DNA from: Mnemiopsis leidyi
Lineage: Eukaryota; Ctenophora; Tentaculata; Lobata; Bolinopsidae
NCBI GenBank assembly: GCA_000226015.1
Contig: JH153812.1
Location: forward strand, 154,986-211,251
Length of the DNA: 56,266 nt
Direction: 5' to 3'
Part shown: piece by piece, positions 1-12,703 of the stretch
Position numbering within the stretch: position 1 is the stretch's first letter
Layout: every line of letters starts with the position of its first letter
Position numbers and translations under genes: made by a program
Notes under the pieces: model-generated
The model's input: only the letters and a program-made list of their open reading frames with translations
Database searches by the model: none
What the model was told of the DNA's origin: nothing

Positions 1-723
1 TCTCCTAGTAATAATTCCAGCAATTGTGACCTTTTATATAGCTACAATCCCAATCATTTATCATTTATCGAGTTAGTGTCACATTTTAGAGCCTCGACGA
101 TAGCTTTAAACGATTTCTCGGTCGATTTTAGTCAGGAGTATGTCCTCTTTGCTTTCTTTTGTCAAAGTCGCCAGCACTGCATTACGTCAGTGAATAGATA
201 ATCATTGTGTATACGGAAGTTACCATGAAGTCGCGCTGAATGCGCGTGAGTTATGACAGGTGCAGCATGCAAGCGTCCGAGTTCGCGCGTGCGCAACATG
301 TACATCCTAGATCGTCGTAACTTTTAAACGACCAGGGGTAGTCTTTCCCGTTGTCCAATTTCAAAAAGGAAGGCATCCTCGTTTTCAGCTCGTTGAGCTC
401 TATCAGATAAGGGTAGAGCCCATATAGGTTTAGAAAAAAGGGCGCACCCTAATGTTGTGGAACCTAGCCCACAAAGCGCAGTGTAAGAAATTAACACCGG
501 AAAATGTCAATTTTAAAATATCATCATTCATTTGTAGGCTTTGTTTGTAACGTTATCGTCATAATACTCGATTATTGATTGTGGTCACTTTTGTGGGCCT
601 GGAAGTTGAAGTTAAATGTAGATAGAAGTGGTCATTTAAGGAGTAACAAAAAGGGTTGGCTATCACGTTCTATGTCAGATAGAACGTGATATATATGGAA
701 CAATTTTGTTAAATTGATATTCC
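1..723. other. no gene seen
   Basis: AT-rich intergenic DNA. All frames are broken by stops and I see no conserved protein signature, RNA gene or clear repeat. A short palindrome (GATAGAACGTGATA region, 668-695) is the only local structure noticed. Confidence 0.5.
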
Positions 724-1261
724 TTTATAAAACACGCACACTCATTTTTGCAGTGTCACGCTGGCACTTTTCCACGCATTGCCGTGTCAAATTACAATAC
801 AGCCGTTGTATACTTCCCACGCTCCCAGCTTGATTATAACGATTCAAACTGACAAACTCAATCGCACATTCCACGGCACACACTGTTTGACACGGAGCCA
901 ATTTGAAACTAAACTGCCCAATGCGCACCTCTCGCCCTAATCACGTGACAAGACGTAACGATCTGTTGCGCCAATCACGAACAAGGATCACGCGCTTCTC
1001 TCCAATCAGAACACTGTTTACATCACGTGACAAACAGAGCAACCTAATTGGACGTTATTTATTCGTGGTGTTTTATATAGATAAAGACTTGCACTTGGGG
1101 CTTATCAAAAATAACACACTCCCTCGCTACGCTCGGTCGTGTGTTATTTATGAATAATAAACTCGCTTACAGCTCGTTCATTATTCAAACATAACGAGCG
1201 CTACGCGCCCGTTATGTTATTAGATAATCCCCGGCGTGCGCATCTTTATTCTATATATAAC
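724..1261 (+). repeat. dispersed repeat, copy 1, ending in a cloverleaf palindrome
   Basis: From about 724 the sequence is nearly identical, with a handful of substitutions and single-base indels, to 55863-56266 in the same orientation, so this is an interspersed repeat. The window ends inside copy 2. The 3' part (1070-1261) is a nested palindrome: outer arms 1070-1106 and 1223-1261 enclose three hairpins in series, with stems 1109-1119/1139-1149, 1151-1158/1180-1187 and 1190-1196/1210-1216. The first loop carries the CTCGCTACGCTCG core. No coding potential is visible; short open frames across it (for example 725-928 on the minus strand) occur in both copies only because the DNA is repeated. 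Probably a non-autonomous element; the family is unknown to me. Confidence 0.8.
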
Positions 1262-1790
1262 ATTTGCAACTTTTTAATACAGGCTTACAGCTTTTGCGTA
1301 GAAAATCTAATTAGTATTTTGCATCTATGTTTATAGAGATACAGTTCCCCCATAACCGATAGAAATTTCTTCATAATTTCAGTGTAATTAATTCATTAAG
1401 CAATTATACACCGTAGATAACTGTAAAATGGATTAATGTACGGTGTTCAATTCTTTCTGACGGTGCCCGATACCTATCATGCAGCTGCAAGTAAAATTGT
1501 CTCTAGTCTTGCTTTGTACTGCGCTTACTCTATCGGACTTATTGGCATATTGCTCTATCAGGGATAGTTGTAACATTCTGGGAACTGTTAACAAAGCAAC
1601 CATTCCATTTCTATGAAACTGGATGTTCATTCTATCATATAATTACAAAGTGATTATAGATTGGGTCCCCGCGGCAAACGGGAAAAAATATCAGATTTTA
1701 AGTTTTTCCTTATAACAGCAATTAGTAAGATATGATATTATATGATGCTATTATACCGGTTGAGTAAAACGTGGTATTTGCACATTGTTG
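1262..1790. other. no gene seen
   Basis: AT-rich stretch between two repeat elements. I find no supported coding region and no obvious repeat. Confidence 0.45.
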
Positions 1791-2266
1791 TCGTATTACA
1801 TCACCCTTTTTCGTATTACATCACACTTATGGCCGTATTACATCACCCTTTTTCGTATTACATCACCGCGTATTACCTCACACTTAGTGATACGAGAGAA
1901 CGTCCTTTTTTCTGTTATTACTAGCAACTACCCGCACTGCCTGCTAATTTTACTTCCTAGATAATATCGTTACATGACTCTGAGGCCTGCTCCAAATTAG
2001 TGATACGAGAGAACGTCCTTTTTTCTTGTTATCATTAGCAGCTGCCCCCACTATCTGCAATTTTTACTTGGTAAATAATATCGTTACATAACTCATAAGT
2101 ACAAATTAACAACATGTTTTCAACTCGGGCTCTGCCCTCGTTAAAAACATATCATTATTCAACTCAGCCTTCGGCTTCGATGAATAATGAGATTTACGCC
2201 ACTCGCTACGCTCGAGGCGTAAATCATGTTACTTCACACTTACTCGTTATGTAACTTGATATTATA
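1791..2266 (+). repeat. composite repeat with tandem arrays and a second cloverleaf palindrome
   Basis: Three parts are visible. First, 1793-1880 holds five or so copies of a GTATTACATCACC-type unit. Second, a roughly 113-bp unit beginning TAGTGATACGAGAGAACG is tandemly duplicated (from 1885 and from 1998). Third, 2072-2266 is a nested palindrome: outer arms 2072-2100 and 2238-2266 flank three hairpins (stems 2114-2120/2144-2150, 2152-2161/2181-2190, 2191-2200/2216-2225). The middle stem (TCATTATTCA) and one loop core (CTCGCTACGCTCG) are shared with the cloverleaf at 1070-1261, although the outer arms differ. The left outer arm lies inside the duplicated unit, so it is present twice. Non-coding; mobile origin is inferred. 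Confidence 0.75.
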
Positions 2267-2345
2267 GCAAAAGGCGATTAAGGTAATTTTTAAGTTTTAA
2301 CCGGCAACCTATTAACTGGCTAATTTGGTACCGTCTACTGGAAAA

Positions 2346-2868
2346 CAGTGATGCACGCCGCCGCCAGACGCCGCCGACGCCGGCTTTTGCCACGCCGCCG
2401 CCGCCGAAAAAATGAACGGCGTGATTCGGCGTGAACGGTTTTTTAAAAATTATGAAAATTTGGCTAATTTTGGTTCCTAAACGAAGTGAAACCACATTCC
2501 TATCACTAATTTGATTACGTGCGTGCAAGGTGCAGCGTAATTCAAGTTCCACTCACAAACCATGAGCGTGTTCGGTGTTCACATGCCACCATTCACCCCA
2601 CATGTTTGTACAAGATCCATCAAGTCTGAGAATGAAAGCCCCAAGTTTTAATTCGACTTGTATCATCAGACACCAGGTTTCATGGTCAACTTATAGTTAC
2701 AAGTGCTTTCCGTGTGTCAGTGTGGTATTCATGAATGATACATGTAAACATTGATGTTAATAATGAAAAGTTTTCGATGAAAAAATGAGGCCACGCCGCC
2801 GAACGCCGCCGCCGGGTTTTTTCCACGCCGACGCCGATTTTTGTAGAAAACGGCGGCGTGCATCACTG
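2346..2868. mobile_element. hAT-type MITE with 8-bp target-site duplication
   Basis: A 523-bp element bounded by terminal inverted repeats CAGTGATGCACGCCGCCG and its complement, flanked on both sides by the perfect 8-bp direct repeat CTGGAAAA (2338-2345 and 2869-2876). An 8-bp duplication and a terminal CAGTG are hallmarks of the hAT superfamily. The subterminal regions are unusually GC-rich (repeated ACGCCGCCG) in an otherwise AT-rich region. There is no transposase, so it is non-autonomous. Glycine/arginine-rich short frames across it are artefacts of the GCC repeats. Confidence 0.9.
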
Positions 2869-4752
2869 CTGGAAAATACATAAGCCATAAGCGTAACGTA
2901 AGATAAATAATGGGATGTATGGGAAAAATACGTAATATTTTAGCGCATTCGCAAGTTACGCCGAAATAAATGGACGCGAACATATGGGAGATGATGGAAA
3001 TAATAAGAGTTATGAGTTATTATTTAGCTGTTTCAAGACGTGTTGATTTGACGTGTCGACGTAGTGTGGCCGACTTATACACGTTCTAAAAAATTAAAAT
3101 CGTGCCTGACAGGTCTTCTCCCGAAAGAAAGCCTGGTCCCAAGGTCCCTGGACTACATACAGTCATTAAAAGGAGCCATTCTGTAATGCCCAAATTATTT
3201 GTATAATAGTATAAGTAGAGGTGATGGTATAATAGAGGTTTAATGTTTGGTTGAAAGAAATAACTTTTCAAATTCAAATTCAATTCAAATTCAAAATAAA
3301 TTTTTGCACTCTCACTATAACTTATAATGCTTAGAAAGCTCGTTGTCGTGACCTTCACATTCGTGTACAACGATTAAAGTGTCATTATAGTCACGCAACT
3401 TTAGAAATTTAGTCAACTACCGCCACTCTGGCAGCTAATGTGCGGAATATTTTCCTTAAATTTGACAACGGCGCTATATTCGGGGATATTTCCGTTTCAT
3501 CGAAAAACCATGGTTCCCTGTTGAAATATCGGGCACTGGCAAGGGGCGCGGAAATTTTGCCCAGTTACGCTGGCATTTGGCAAGCGCTGCAATAAATGAT
3601 TAAGGGTTTTCTAGTTAGCCTAACTTTCAGTTTACAGCTCCACTTCAACTTATAGAAAACATACGTTATATTCGAAGCTATTTCCAACATTGGCTTAATC
3701 TGCGTGATATAATTGGCATGACCACTTTATATTTAGCGTAAAATTTTCTGAATTTTAATTAAAACCAAATCGCTCTTGCAGATAGTTATAATGTTATAAA
3801 GTGACCGGCCGAAGGGTTAAAAAGTAGTATTATAAAAATCAACCGCCTGCAACATATTTATAGTCTAACAAATGAAGCCTCTATCTTATTTTCATGCGTC
3901 GTGATAACTCGAATTGTGATTTACCTTTAAGTGTCATGGTTCAAAAAATCACTCGCACTCATTACCCAAAATATTGGGCAGAGTTGTGAGTGTCAGCCGG
4001 AATCCGGATTCAATGAGAGTTTGACCTGTCGGCGATGACCCATTAGCTTGTCCAAATCTTTCACACATTTGTCGAAAAAATAATATGTTAAACAGGTAGC
4101 CTTCAATAGAAACGGCAATGACAACCTTCTTGTTTTCAGCAGTTGTCTGAATTTCAACCGACCAAAACATTACATTCCAATTCAACCGCGTTAAAGTAAA
4201 TATCTAAATACGTATTGAAAGCGAAGACAGGTCACACGGCCTTAAGGCTTACAGAACACCATTACCAACAACATATTGCCGACAATATTAATCACATTTC
4301 CGGTAACCATGGTAACATGATTTTATAAATATTCACATGAATATTAATATATTGCACCTGTTTTCACTTGGGCACTTGTGAGCTTGTAACAAGACAAAGT
4401 CCGACATTATAAGCTGTGATTATAACAATAACAACGAGTTTCAATGCCAACACCGGTCGTTTAACGAGGTGACATACCGAAATAGTAACAAGAATTGTTA
4501 TATATATTTACCGATCATTTCAAGTTTGCATTTTCTTGACATCAAAGTTGCCCGAAATATGAGATTTTATTCAGGAATTCAGCCGTTTAGTATAACTTCA
4601 GGAGACGTTAGCGCCCGCTTTCCGTTATAGCTTCAATATCTTAATTTACTTGATACCATTTACCAAGTATTTTATACATGACTCTTAGACTGTAAATTCA
4701 TTAAATTAACAATACTGTAGCAGGCGAGTACGTGACCTAGTTACTCTGTCTT

Positions 4753-4854
4753 CTTTTTAACTTACTCTCGATACCAACTTTCCAAGTTTAATGTACTTCT
4801 GTTTTTCTCTTTTTAACTTACTCTCGATACCAACTTTCCAAGTTTAATGTACTT
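4753..4854. repeat. 46-bp tandem duplication
   Basis: An identical 46-bp unit beginning CTTTTTAACTTACTCTCG occurs at 4753-4798 and 4809-4854, separated by 10 bp. It is recent, as the copies have not diverged. No coding or structural role is apparent. Confidence 0.85.
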
Positions 4855-5472
4855 TGCTAGAAGGATGACAAACCAGGAAATGATATTGATAGAAAAAGGT
4901 TTTTGGGAAGGTTCACAGACCCTTTATATCAAGCTGAAGCGTTGCTCGATATTGTTTGGTCGGTCACAAATTCATTTTGGTTAATTGCCGTCACATGTGG
5001 CCCATCTACAAAATTAACTTTGTTTTCCCCATTGTTCGTTGACATGGTGTTTAGGTGGGTAGGTTATGATGTGTAAGGTGCCTGATCACGCGTGCAGTAC
5101 AGGATCATACGAACAGACTCAGAGGTTGAACACACTCAGAGGTAGAGCACTCAGTTCGAACGTTCGCACAACTACTTATGGGATACCCTGTTATACTTTA
5201 CATCCAGCCCGGCGCGGTGTTAGAGCGGGGTGTACTAGAGCCCCTGTCGACACGAAGACACAATGCTTTGTCAACAATCACCAAAATATTGTCCTTAGCC
5301 TTGTTTGACATATTTACTTGAGAGCTTACGCTCATAACATTAAAGTGCTGTAGGCTGCATTAGAAAACAATACATTCTGAATGAATGCCGAATGGGTTGA
5401 GATACAGAAGACTACAAATATCCTAATGCGATTTTAGTGACCCAGATGTCGAATCCAACCATCTTTGTGGAG

Positions 5473-5683
5473 GCACCTCCAAACTCGGTTTCTGATCAGG
5501 TATTCTGGTGGTTTCTAAGCGACCAGACCGAGGTTATCATATCATCCTTTAAGATGTCACCACAAGAAGCACCTATTCTAAAGATCTAAGCCACCCATCG
5601 GTGGTCGCACCTCCAAACTCGGTTTCTGAACTGGAATTCTGGTGGTTTCTAGGCGACAGACCGAGGTTACCATCCCATCCTTT
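5473..5683. repeat. imperfect tandem duplication, about 78 bp
   Basis: Units at about 5473-5550 and 5606-5683 share GCACCTCCAAACTCGG, TTCTGGTGGTTTCTA and GACCGAGGTTA in the same order with scattered differences. Each unit can also fold back loosely (AACTCGG against CCGAGGTT). Confidence 0.75.
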
Positions 5684-6712
5684 CCTTTTGTAAGCATTAT
5701 CATGCTCATTAATCGTTCAAAATCCTCACTGTTTCATCACGTTGTAATATTGAGTAAATACTTGAAACAATAGCCTGATAAGTGGAGACATGATTTATGT
5801 GTCGGCGCCTGAGACGCATAATTGTGTTTTACTTTGTTCACGAGGAAGATCCTCAGGGCACTGGAACGATTTACAATAGGTTTATTATCATTATTGTTCA
5901 TATTGTTATCAATAAAGCCTTGCCTAAACCCTCACTCTAACATTGGCCCTATGTAACATAGTGCAGACAATATAACATATCTATATATGGAACAAAAATT
6001 ACATTATTGATGAGCAACTTGCCCAAATTTATACTTTGTGACAAGATTTCAGGCTTACAATACGCAAGTCATTTTGCAAATTATCTATTTTTCCTATTTC
6101 CTGTAAGCTGCTGCGTGCTGACCACATACACATTATATGATTTTTTAGCGGACTAAAGACTTTTGTGGATCCATGGCGAAAAAAGTCCACCTATTAAATT
6201 CCAGCTAGGAAGCCAAGTCTTGATTAAGTCTTGGAAAATTTTAACGTTCAACCAGCTAGCCTGAGCAGAATGGTTTCTTGAAAAAATAATTTGCAAATTA
6301 TTTCGCTGAAGCACAAGACATTTCGGTAACGCGATATCTAACGATAACATATATGCAATACAGGATTGTGCAGCGGTCCGAGTTGAATAACTCTACATAA
6401 TCGGGTTCTTAGAAGAGTAAGTGCTAAATTCGTTCGTTCCGAGATCATGAAGAAAGATGGAATCTTCCTTGATTTCAGATAGGTAACAATGTCCATGAAT
6501 AGCTCACAGTTCAGGTGGAAAACGTATGGGGTTAGCTGCAAATCGTAATACCGAAACTATTTCTTTGGATCATAGTTGATAGACAACGGACTTTTTAGGG
6601 CATGGTCATAAATCATCGTATCGTGTGACAACTCTACATTGATTGGTCGTACAAATGGATGTTCCAATGGCGATGAGGTCAGTGGTGCCAATGGTGGCAA
6701 CAATGGTTAAAC

Positions 6713-6762
6713 GTACTATATAGTAACAATACTATATAGTGACAAGTACAATATAGTGACAG
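6713..6762. repeat. short palindromic tandem repeat
   Basis: Three or so degenerate copies of a unit around the self-complementary ACTATATAGT. Very small; possibly just low-complexity sequence. Confidence 0.5.
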
Positions 6763-6802
6763 TCGCATTTGTCATTAAACAGTACTTTAGACGTACTATA
6801 TA

Positions 6803-6900
6803 CAGTCATCCCCCGATTTACCGGGCCCCGATTTACCGGGTCTCCCGATTTTCCGGGCTTCATTTTTTTCCCCCGAAATTTTACCCGGGGAATAATAGAC
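6803..6900 (+). mobile_element. solo end of a pogo/Tigger-like element (fragment)
   Basis: After TATATA the sequence CAGTCATCCCCCGATTTACC begins a stretch in which CGATTTACCGGG is repeated. The same CGATTTACCGGGCC core forms the terminal repeat of the element at 33298-33675. TIRs beginning CAGT and reading like this are typical of TA-targeting Tc1/mariner relatives of the pogo/Tigger kind. I find no matching inverted end within several kilobases downstream, so it looks like a broken remnant. Confidence 0.5.
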
Positions 6901-7722
6901 CCAGTACAAACTCCAGTATTTCCAAGGCAAATGTGTAATTTTGTTGTCAAAACTATGCAATACAGTCGGACTAACACTTTTTACTTATTTAACATTGTTC
7001 CAATGACAGAAAGACGGTATATAGACACATAAGTAAAACCAATTCACTTATACACAACTTGGTTCGTCTCTTTGTTCAAGATCAGCCGTTCTATAATCCA
7101 ACATTTGGTTAGAATATGATAATTTTATTGCAAAATTCCCGAATTTCGATCGTAAACCGGTAAACTTGCCTTAAAGGTAACCAAAATCACAAATGAGCAT
7201 TTTAACAGTCAACATGGTCATGACAAGTAGATTGTATTTCAAAATTGCTCTGCTGATCGAAACGTCCTAAATCGAGCCAGTTGTATTGGCTGGTTTCTAC
7301 TATAAGTGTGAAAGAAGCTTACTCAAAACCCCAAATTCGTGACATCTCGTCTTAGAAATGTCACCCGCAAGCTAATTTAACTTTGACTTGCTGTCAGTTG
7401 ACGGACCAGTTGGTGAGTCCGTCATTGCAATCCTTCAAGTTGGCAGGGTTTATTTAGATTAACCCTTCATTGCGTCTTTAACCGTGCCTGTCCTTTTAGC
7501 TTGCTCAGAACCCACTACCCAGGTAGGTGTCACGTGGCCTCAGAATTTGAACTAAACGCCCGGTAATCGACCAGGTCCTGAGACGTGAACTGCTGTGAAC
7601 AACAGCCCAGAACTTAAATAGCATGAACAGCTTGTTCTTATATGTCGTTCAATTCTGATGTATCGTCTACGTCGTACTTGTTCGATCAAGTTGCTGGTTT
7701 AATCTGTCGAAGTCTGTCGTAC

Positions 7723-7865
7723 TAGTTGTAATTACCATGCCTCATTTAGTGAATATTCATAACAACTCGTAGTTATTATTACCATGCCTCCTTGAGCGGA
7801 TATTCATAACAACTCGTAGTTATTATTACCATGACTCAATTTGAGCGGTTATTTACAACAACTCA
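7723..7865. repeat. 47-bp tandem repeat, three copies
   Basis: Copies start at 7723, 7770 and 7817, each with TAGTTATTATTACCATG followed by a variable middle and CATAACAACTCG. The third copy is the most diverged. Confidence 0.8.
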
Positions 7866-8946
7866 ATAACCTCAATGCTTGAGATCTGGGATGGTCATCA
7901 CTCTGATATGATAAGCTAATGTGGCCTGCAGTATGGAACCGCTGGTATCGACTTCAGTACGAGAATAACGTTTTTTCATGTTTTTATCCATTTACAGTAC
8001 TCTCGAACAATAGTGTAGTGGCCCAGTATTCAGTAATCATATAATCGAACGTATGTTGAATGTTGACCCCCAGGTTCGTTTTTACTAAGCCTTATAAAAG
8101 CAGCCTATACCTTTTAACTCTTAGGCAATTTACTAAAGGCTACAACTTAGGCTACTGAAAATTCTCTTATCATTTTGAACAGAGACAGATTACTTAGAGC
8201 AATGCCACAATTGACCGAATTTTCAGGAGGCTGAGAGTGAGAGTGTGAGCCTCGTGCGAGGTTCTTATATTTCGCGGTTATTTGTCGCGTAGTAAGTTCC
8301 GTGAATCTTGATCGTAGAGATTTTGAATCTTGCCATAATATTATTATTTGATATAATTTGCGGCGATCAGTTAGAATGTAGCAGTGAATGATTCGTGACA
8401 CAAAAAACTCGTAGAAACATTAGTGTCCATCGGGAGAGCAAACATTTTTTACCCCCACTTCCGGGATTTTGAGACAAACAAATCTTGTTACGGGCCCAAG
8501 AATAAAGCTTCATCAGAATTCATCGATATTATTAATTGTTAGAATAACAATAGTTATAGATCTAGCTCCTCAAAAATTTCTACGTAAATAAAACAGTCTA
8601 GCAGACCTCAAAACACTGCATTGAATGTTGCATTGAAATTTGAATCACATTCCATTTCTAACGCTAAATTGCAAGGGAGTATGCTTAGTCGTTTACATGT
8701 CGATTTATATTATTTAAAACTGTTCGGGGCCATCACTTTTGACCAGTATCGATAATGATTTCTAACGTTCATAATTCGCTAAATTCTCACGTGGTTATAA
8801 TGATGTCACTGGTGAGGTATTGTACAATATTAAAATGGTATATTTCTTAAATTTGATCTGTTAAACAGCTGTTGAGCAAATGGTATTTTTATTATGTTAC
8901 CAGCGGGAGCCCCGTTTTCCGGCCGTTTATCATCCCTCATTATTTT

Positions 8947-9226
8947 TCGCCCTCCGGCCCTCTCTTCTAAGTCCTTTCTCTCCATATCTCCCCTCCCGCT
9001 TTCCTCAGCTCCCTCTTACATCCTCCCTATCTCCCCTTACTCTTTCCTCAGCTCCCTCTTTTCTTCCTCTTTCCTCCTCCCTCTTTCCTCCTCCCTCTTT
9101 CAGTTTCCTCCTCCCTCTTACCTCCACCCTCTTTTCTTCCTCTTTCCTCCTACTTCTTTCCTCCTCCCTCAAACCTTCTCGTGCCCCCCTTGTCAACTTT
9201 TCTTGTTCCTCCCTCTCCCGTCCTTT
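8947..9226. repeat. pyrimidine-rich low-complexity tract
   Basis: About 280 bp almost free of A and G on the plus strand, dominated by TTCCTCCTCCCTC units. It generates open frames on both strands (Pro/Ser/Phe-rich on plus, Arg/Glu-rich on minus) that are compositional artefacts. The homopurine-homopyrimidine nature could favour triplex (H-DNA) structure. Confidence 0.85.
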
Positions 9227-10315
9227 AATACAAGCAGAGCATTTTCCATGTGATTTTACGTACTTGACTTCACTTGCATAGTACAGATTCTTTTCATGAC
9301 GAAATCAGAATGTTCGTTAGGTGACCGGCTTGGCATTAATAAAACTGTCATTGTTCTTGCGTTTGAAAAACACAGACTAATTCTTACTAATTCAAAAACT
9401 ATTGTACTAGCAAAGCAATTGTTAACTTTCGGTAAAAATTAACGAAGCCTCTAATACTTTTTAAAAGTTGACATGGTCAACACAGTGCTAAACCTAAATG
9501 CGTAATTCTTTTATTCACGGAATCATCTCCCGCATATGACGGTCCCACCAATGACTGTTGTTAATTGCTGAATTGTAGTACCTACTACTTTTTTATAGTA
9601 AATTCAATCTCACTAACAGAGCGCTTTACTATTGTCTTACTGCTTTCGTTCTTTTTATCGGTCATGCTTTACTTTAAAAGGCTAACCCAATGTTCATTCG
9701 TTAGAACTAAATACTCATAGGGACTTCTAAACAGGGAGTTGAAAGCTATTATAGATTTTCTATGGTACAAAGATTATCTTGACATTTATAATTCGCCAGG
9801 TATTTGTAAGTCCATATTTCTAGATTGTTATGTACTTGAAGGCTGAGTCTGGAAACTGGTTGACACTCACGGGAAATTAAAATGAGATATAAAACGTTGA
9901 AAATTGAAGGATTGCTCCCTAACCCGCACTGAGATGCTTAGCTCAACAATTTAACACTTTAACAGCCCGCAAAGCTTGAAACGGAGCAGATATTTAAGTG
10001 TAAGGTAAACGACCCTTAACCCATCAAAGATATAAGTACCAAGGATCAGGAAGCTGCCAGCATGAAAGTATTTTTGTCCGTTATTGCTATAAAGAACCGG
10101 TCAGTGGAAGACTTATAAGAACCGCCTAACTGCCGGCTAAGATCCATCGTGTTTACAGTTAGGTATCTCATTATTCTGGCTCAGCGATTTCCTGATACCA
10201 TTTCTCATGACTTGGAACCTGAATCATTTAGATAGGGTCATTCTTAGCTGCAATGCTGATCCACACAGCGTGGTAATGTATCATCCTGACACCGTTCAGT
10301 AATCTATGTACTGCA

Positions 10316-10395
10316 CGCCTAGTTGTGCCTACTGTCTGCGCGCCCAGTTGTGCGCGCCTAGTCGTGCGCGCCTAGTTGTGCCTACTGTCTCTCTC
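10316..10395. repeat. short GCGC-rich tandem repeat
   Basis: Repeated GCGCGCCTAGT(T/C)GTG units bounded on both sides by GTTGTGCCTACTGTCT. Unusually GC-rich for this region. Confidence 0.65.
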
Positions 10396-10490
10396 TTCTA
10401 CGCCATATTGTGGCTTTTTGGTTAGATATTTATGTGAAACTGTAACAGTTCTCATGAAAGTATTTTGCAATCACTTGTTAAAAATTGCTA

Positions 10491-10972
10491 CCTTATCGAT
10501 GGAAAAGTTTCCGGTGGTGATGAGACCAATTTAAGCTCGCCAGACCAAAGTTTTAACCGGGATTCTTTTTCGCCTGCCACTTTTTCCCCGGAAACTTTTG
10601 AACTGTCCGGTTATTTATCTACTTTTTCGGTTGTGATAACGTACAATTATCTTGCACGTTACAACTTACAGTTATCTCGCACGTTATAAACAAACTCCGA
10701 AGTACAATATTTATGGAGCATACAGACACTGTAAAATGATCATACCTTCAATTATAACTTTATCATGCTTGTTACAGTATTTAGTTTGCGATATAAACTT
10801 ATACGTTCAAATTCATCGTAAATTTGCGACAAGCACGTGAAAATTTCGCCAAAATTGACAAATTTCGTTTATTTTGGCGTTTTTCTTCTGAATCGCGATT
10901 CAGGCCAAACTTTTAACCGACCAACTAATAACTATAGCCTTATTACCACCGGAAACTTTTCCACCGATAAGG
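10491..10972. mobile_element. MITE with 28-bp inverted ends and TA target duplication
   Basis: A 482-bp element whose ends (CCTTATCGATGGAAAAGTTT at left) are inverted copies of each other over 28 bp with a single mismatch. It is flanked by TA on both sides (10489-10490 and 10973-10974). Further in, both halves carry related TTTTAACCG motifs in opposite orientation. No transposase is present. TA duplication suggests a Tc1/mariner-type or other TA-targeting mobiliser. Confidence 0.85.
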
Positions 10973-10974
10973 TA

Positions 10975-12703
10975 TGTATTATCCTATTGTTGCGTATGCA
11001 GAATTTGCAGTGATTTACAGTAAATTTATGAATTAGTAAACATGAAATAAGGGTACGAGTAGTTTTACGTAAACAGAAAGGGTTCTAAAAGAGAAGGCAT
11101 TTTATAGTTGGCCATTCTGACGCAGATAAACCTCCCGTATATACATGGGAGGGTTCAAATTCTAATTACAGTGTTGCAACTGTGTACGTTTCTAAACACA
11201 CGCGTCGATCTAGCCCGCTTGTCAATGTTGAAGCTAATGTATTATGTACCTGTTATAGCTTTGCTTATTATGAAGTGATGACGACAAGATATAGCCCCCG
11301 ATATATTGCTTTGGTTATTTGCACTCTGCACAAACTCGTGCAATCCATGTTGTAGTCAAACTACACGCTGTTGATTTAGCTGTTTAGTGAGTGAACAAAA
11401 TATAGTAATAAGTTCTGTTTTGCATTTATACATTCGTCATACATTCGTGCAACAATCTCACTTCGATAATCTCTGATATAGGCTATGATATAAGAACCTT
11501 TCTAACGAGTCAGTACAAAAGTATAAACTCTAACTTTACAGCACTTAGCCATGTTCTGATCTGGCCAGTGGATGGCACGTGGGCAAACTGCACTTCTGCG
11601 ACAAGTACTTAGCTTAGAACATCTATAGTTCGAGATACGAGCTTCATAATGCTAAGAACTACAATGCTTTAAACCTAAACTTTAACAAGGACACTATATT
11701 GCTTGCTTCTTCTTCTACGATCGGGATGATCATCATAGGTCATCAATCATTTAACTGCATATTATGACGTTAATTTTTTGTCAAGTTCCGTAAACTGGTT
11801 GACCAAAGTTATATTACACATCTGATTTCTTTGTTGAACCGATATTCGCACGCAAGAGCGCAGCTAAATAGCAACAAAGCGGTCAGACAGACTGGACACA
11901 AATCGTAGTAGGTACTATAAATCTCTAAGTTATATATATATTACATGAGTTGCCAGCTTTGATGATCGAACCTTTCGCACCCTTTAATCTTGCTTTTCTA
12001 CCACTCTAACACTCGGCTTTACTTCGACTGAACTATTCTCAAAATGGACCTTGTTTACTTATGTACAATGCATCTGACTAAAAGTAAATGCTAATATGCT
12101 TTCCCCATAAAACTGCAAACAGTGTGTGTTGATTTTGTCATTTTTGCCCAAGTTCTAATTCTTCCCTTCTGACGGTTCACAGTCCTGTGGAGTGTTGACC
12201 ACTCACAAAACCTGCCGATGGTCGCACGGCGGCGCTACCTCGTTCACGCGGGAGAAAATAAGTAGACTCGCACTTCGCTCGCCCATACCTGAGTAGAAGA
12301 CGTGACTCTGCCTCTAGATTCCAGAAGTTGTAATGAAGTTATAATGCAGTCAAATTACCCTGAAATTCTTAATCATTTCACTTCATATATTCATGCATTT
12401 CAAGGGATCTGCATAGTGTCACTAGATCAGTGCCACTACAGATTTAGTGCGATAATTTCTGTTGCTCTGCAGAGCAAATTATCAGGTAACCTTATAGGTT
12501 GCTCCTCAGTGGTACTGCATCTGTCACCTGATTACCAGAGTGATAATCGGGTACAAGATACCAGAAATTTAGTTCAAATTGGTCGAAACATGGTGACGTC
12601 ACGATCTTTAACACAGGCCTCTACTTTTGAGTGCTATTTTAGTGCCAACACCTATAATACATATCTCTACCCTCCATGTCTCTAGGGATGAACACTTGTC
12701 AGA
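10975..12703. other. upstream region of the first GPCR; no separate gene supported
   Basis: A 127-codon open frame at 12302-12685 on the plus strand has no recognisable domain and stops 18 bp before the GPCR start, in the same frame. I treat it as 5' flanking or leader sequence. A short upstream reading frame (ATG at 12689, stop at 12713-12715) overlaps the proposed GPCR start codon out of frame and could damp translation. Confidence 0.45.

Larger units (their letters stand above)
2877..6712. other. intergenic, no supported gene
   Basis: About 3.8 kb with only short frames of 65-96 codons that lack conserved motifs, a gene-like codon pattern or convincing splice partners. It contains two local tandem duplications (listed separately). 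A sequence near 5140-5165 loosely resembles a tRNA B-box but has no matching tRNA fold. Confidence 0.5.
6901..10490. other. intergenic, no supported gene
   Basis: About 3.6 kb of mostly unique AT-rich DNA with the tandem repeats and pyrimidine tract listed separately. Frames such as 8147-8401 (minus) lack any recognisable motif. Confidence 0.5.
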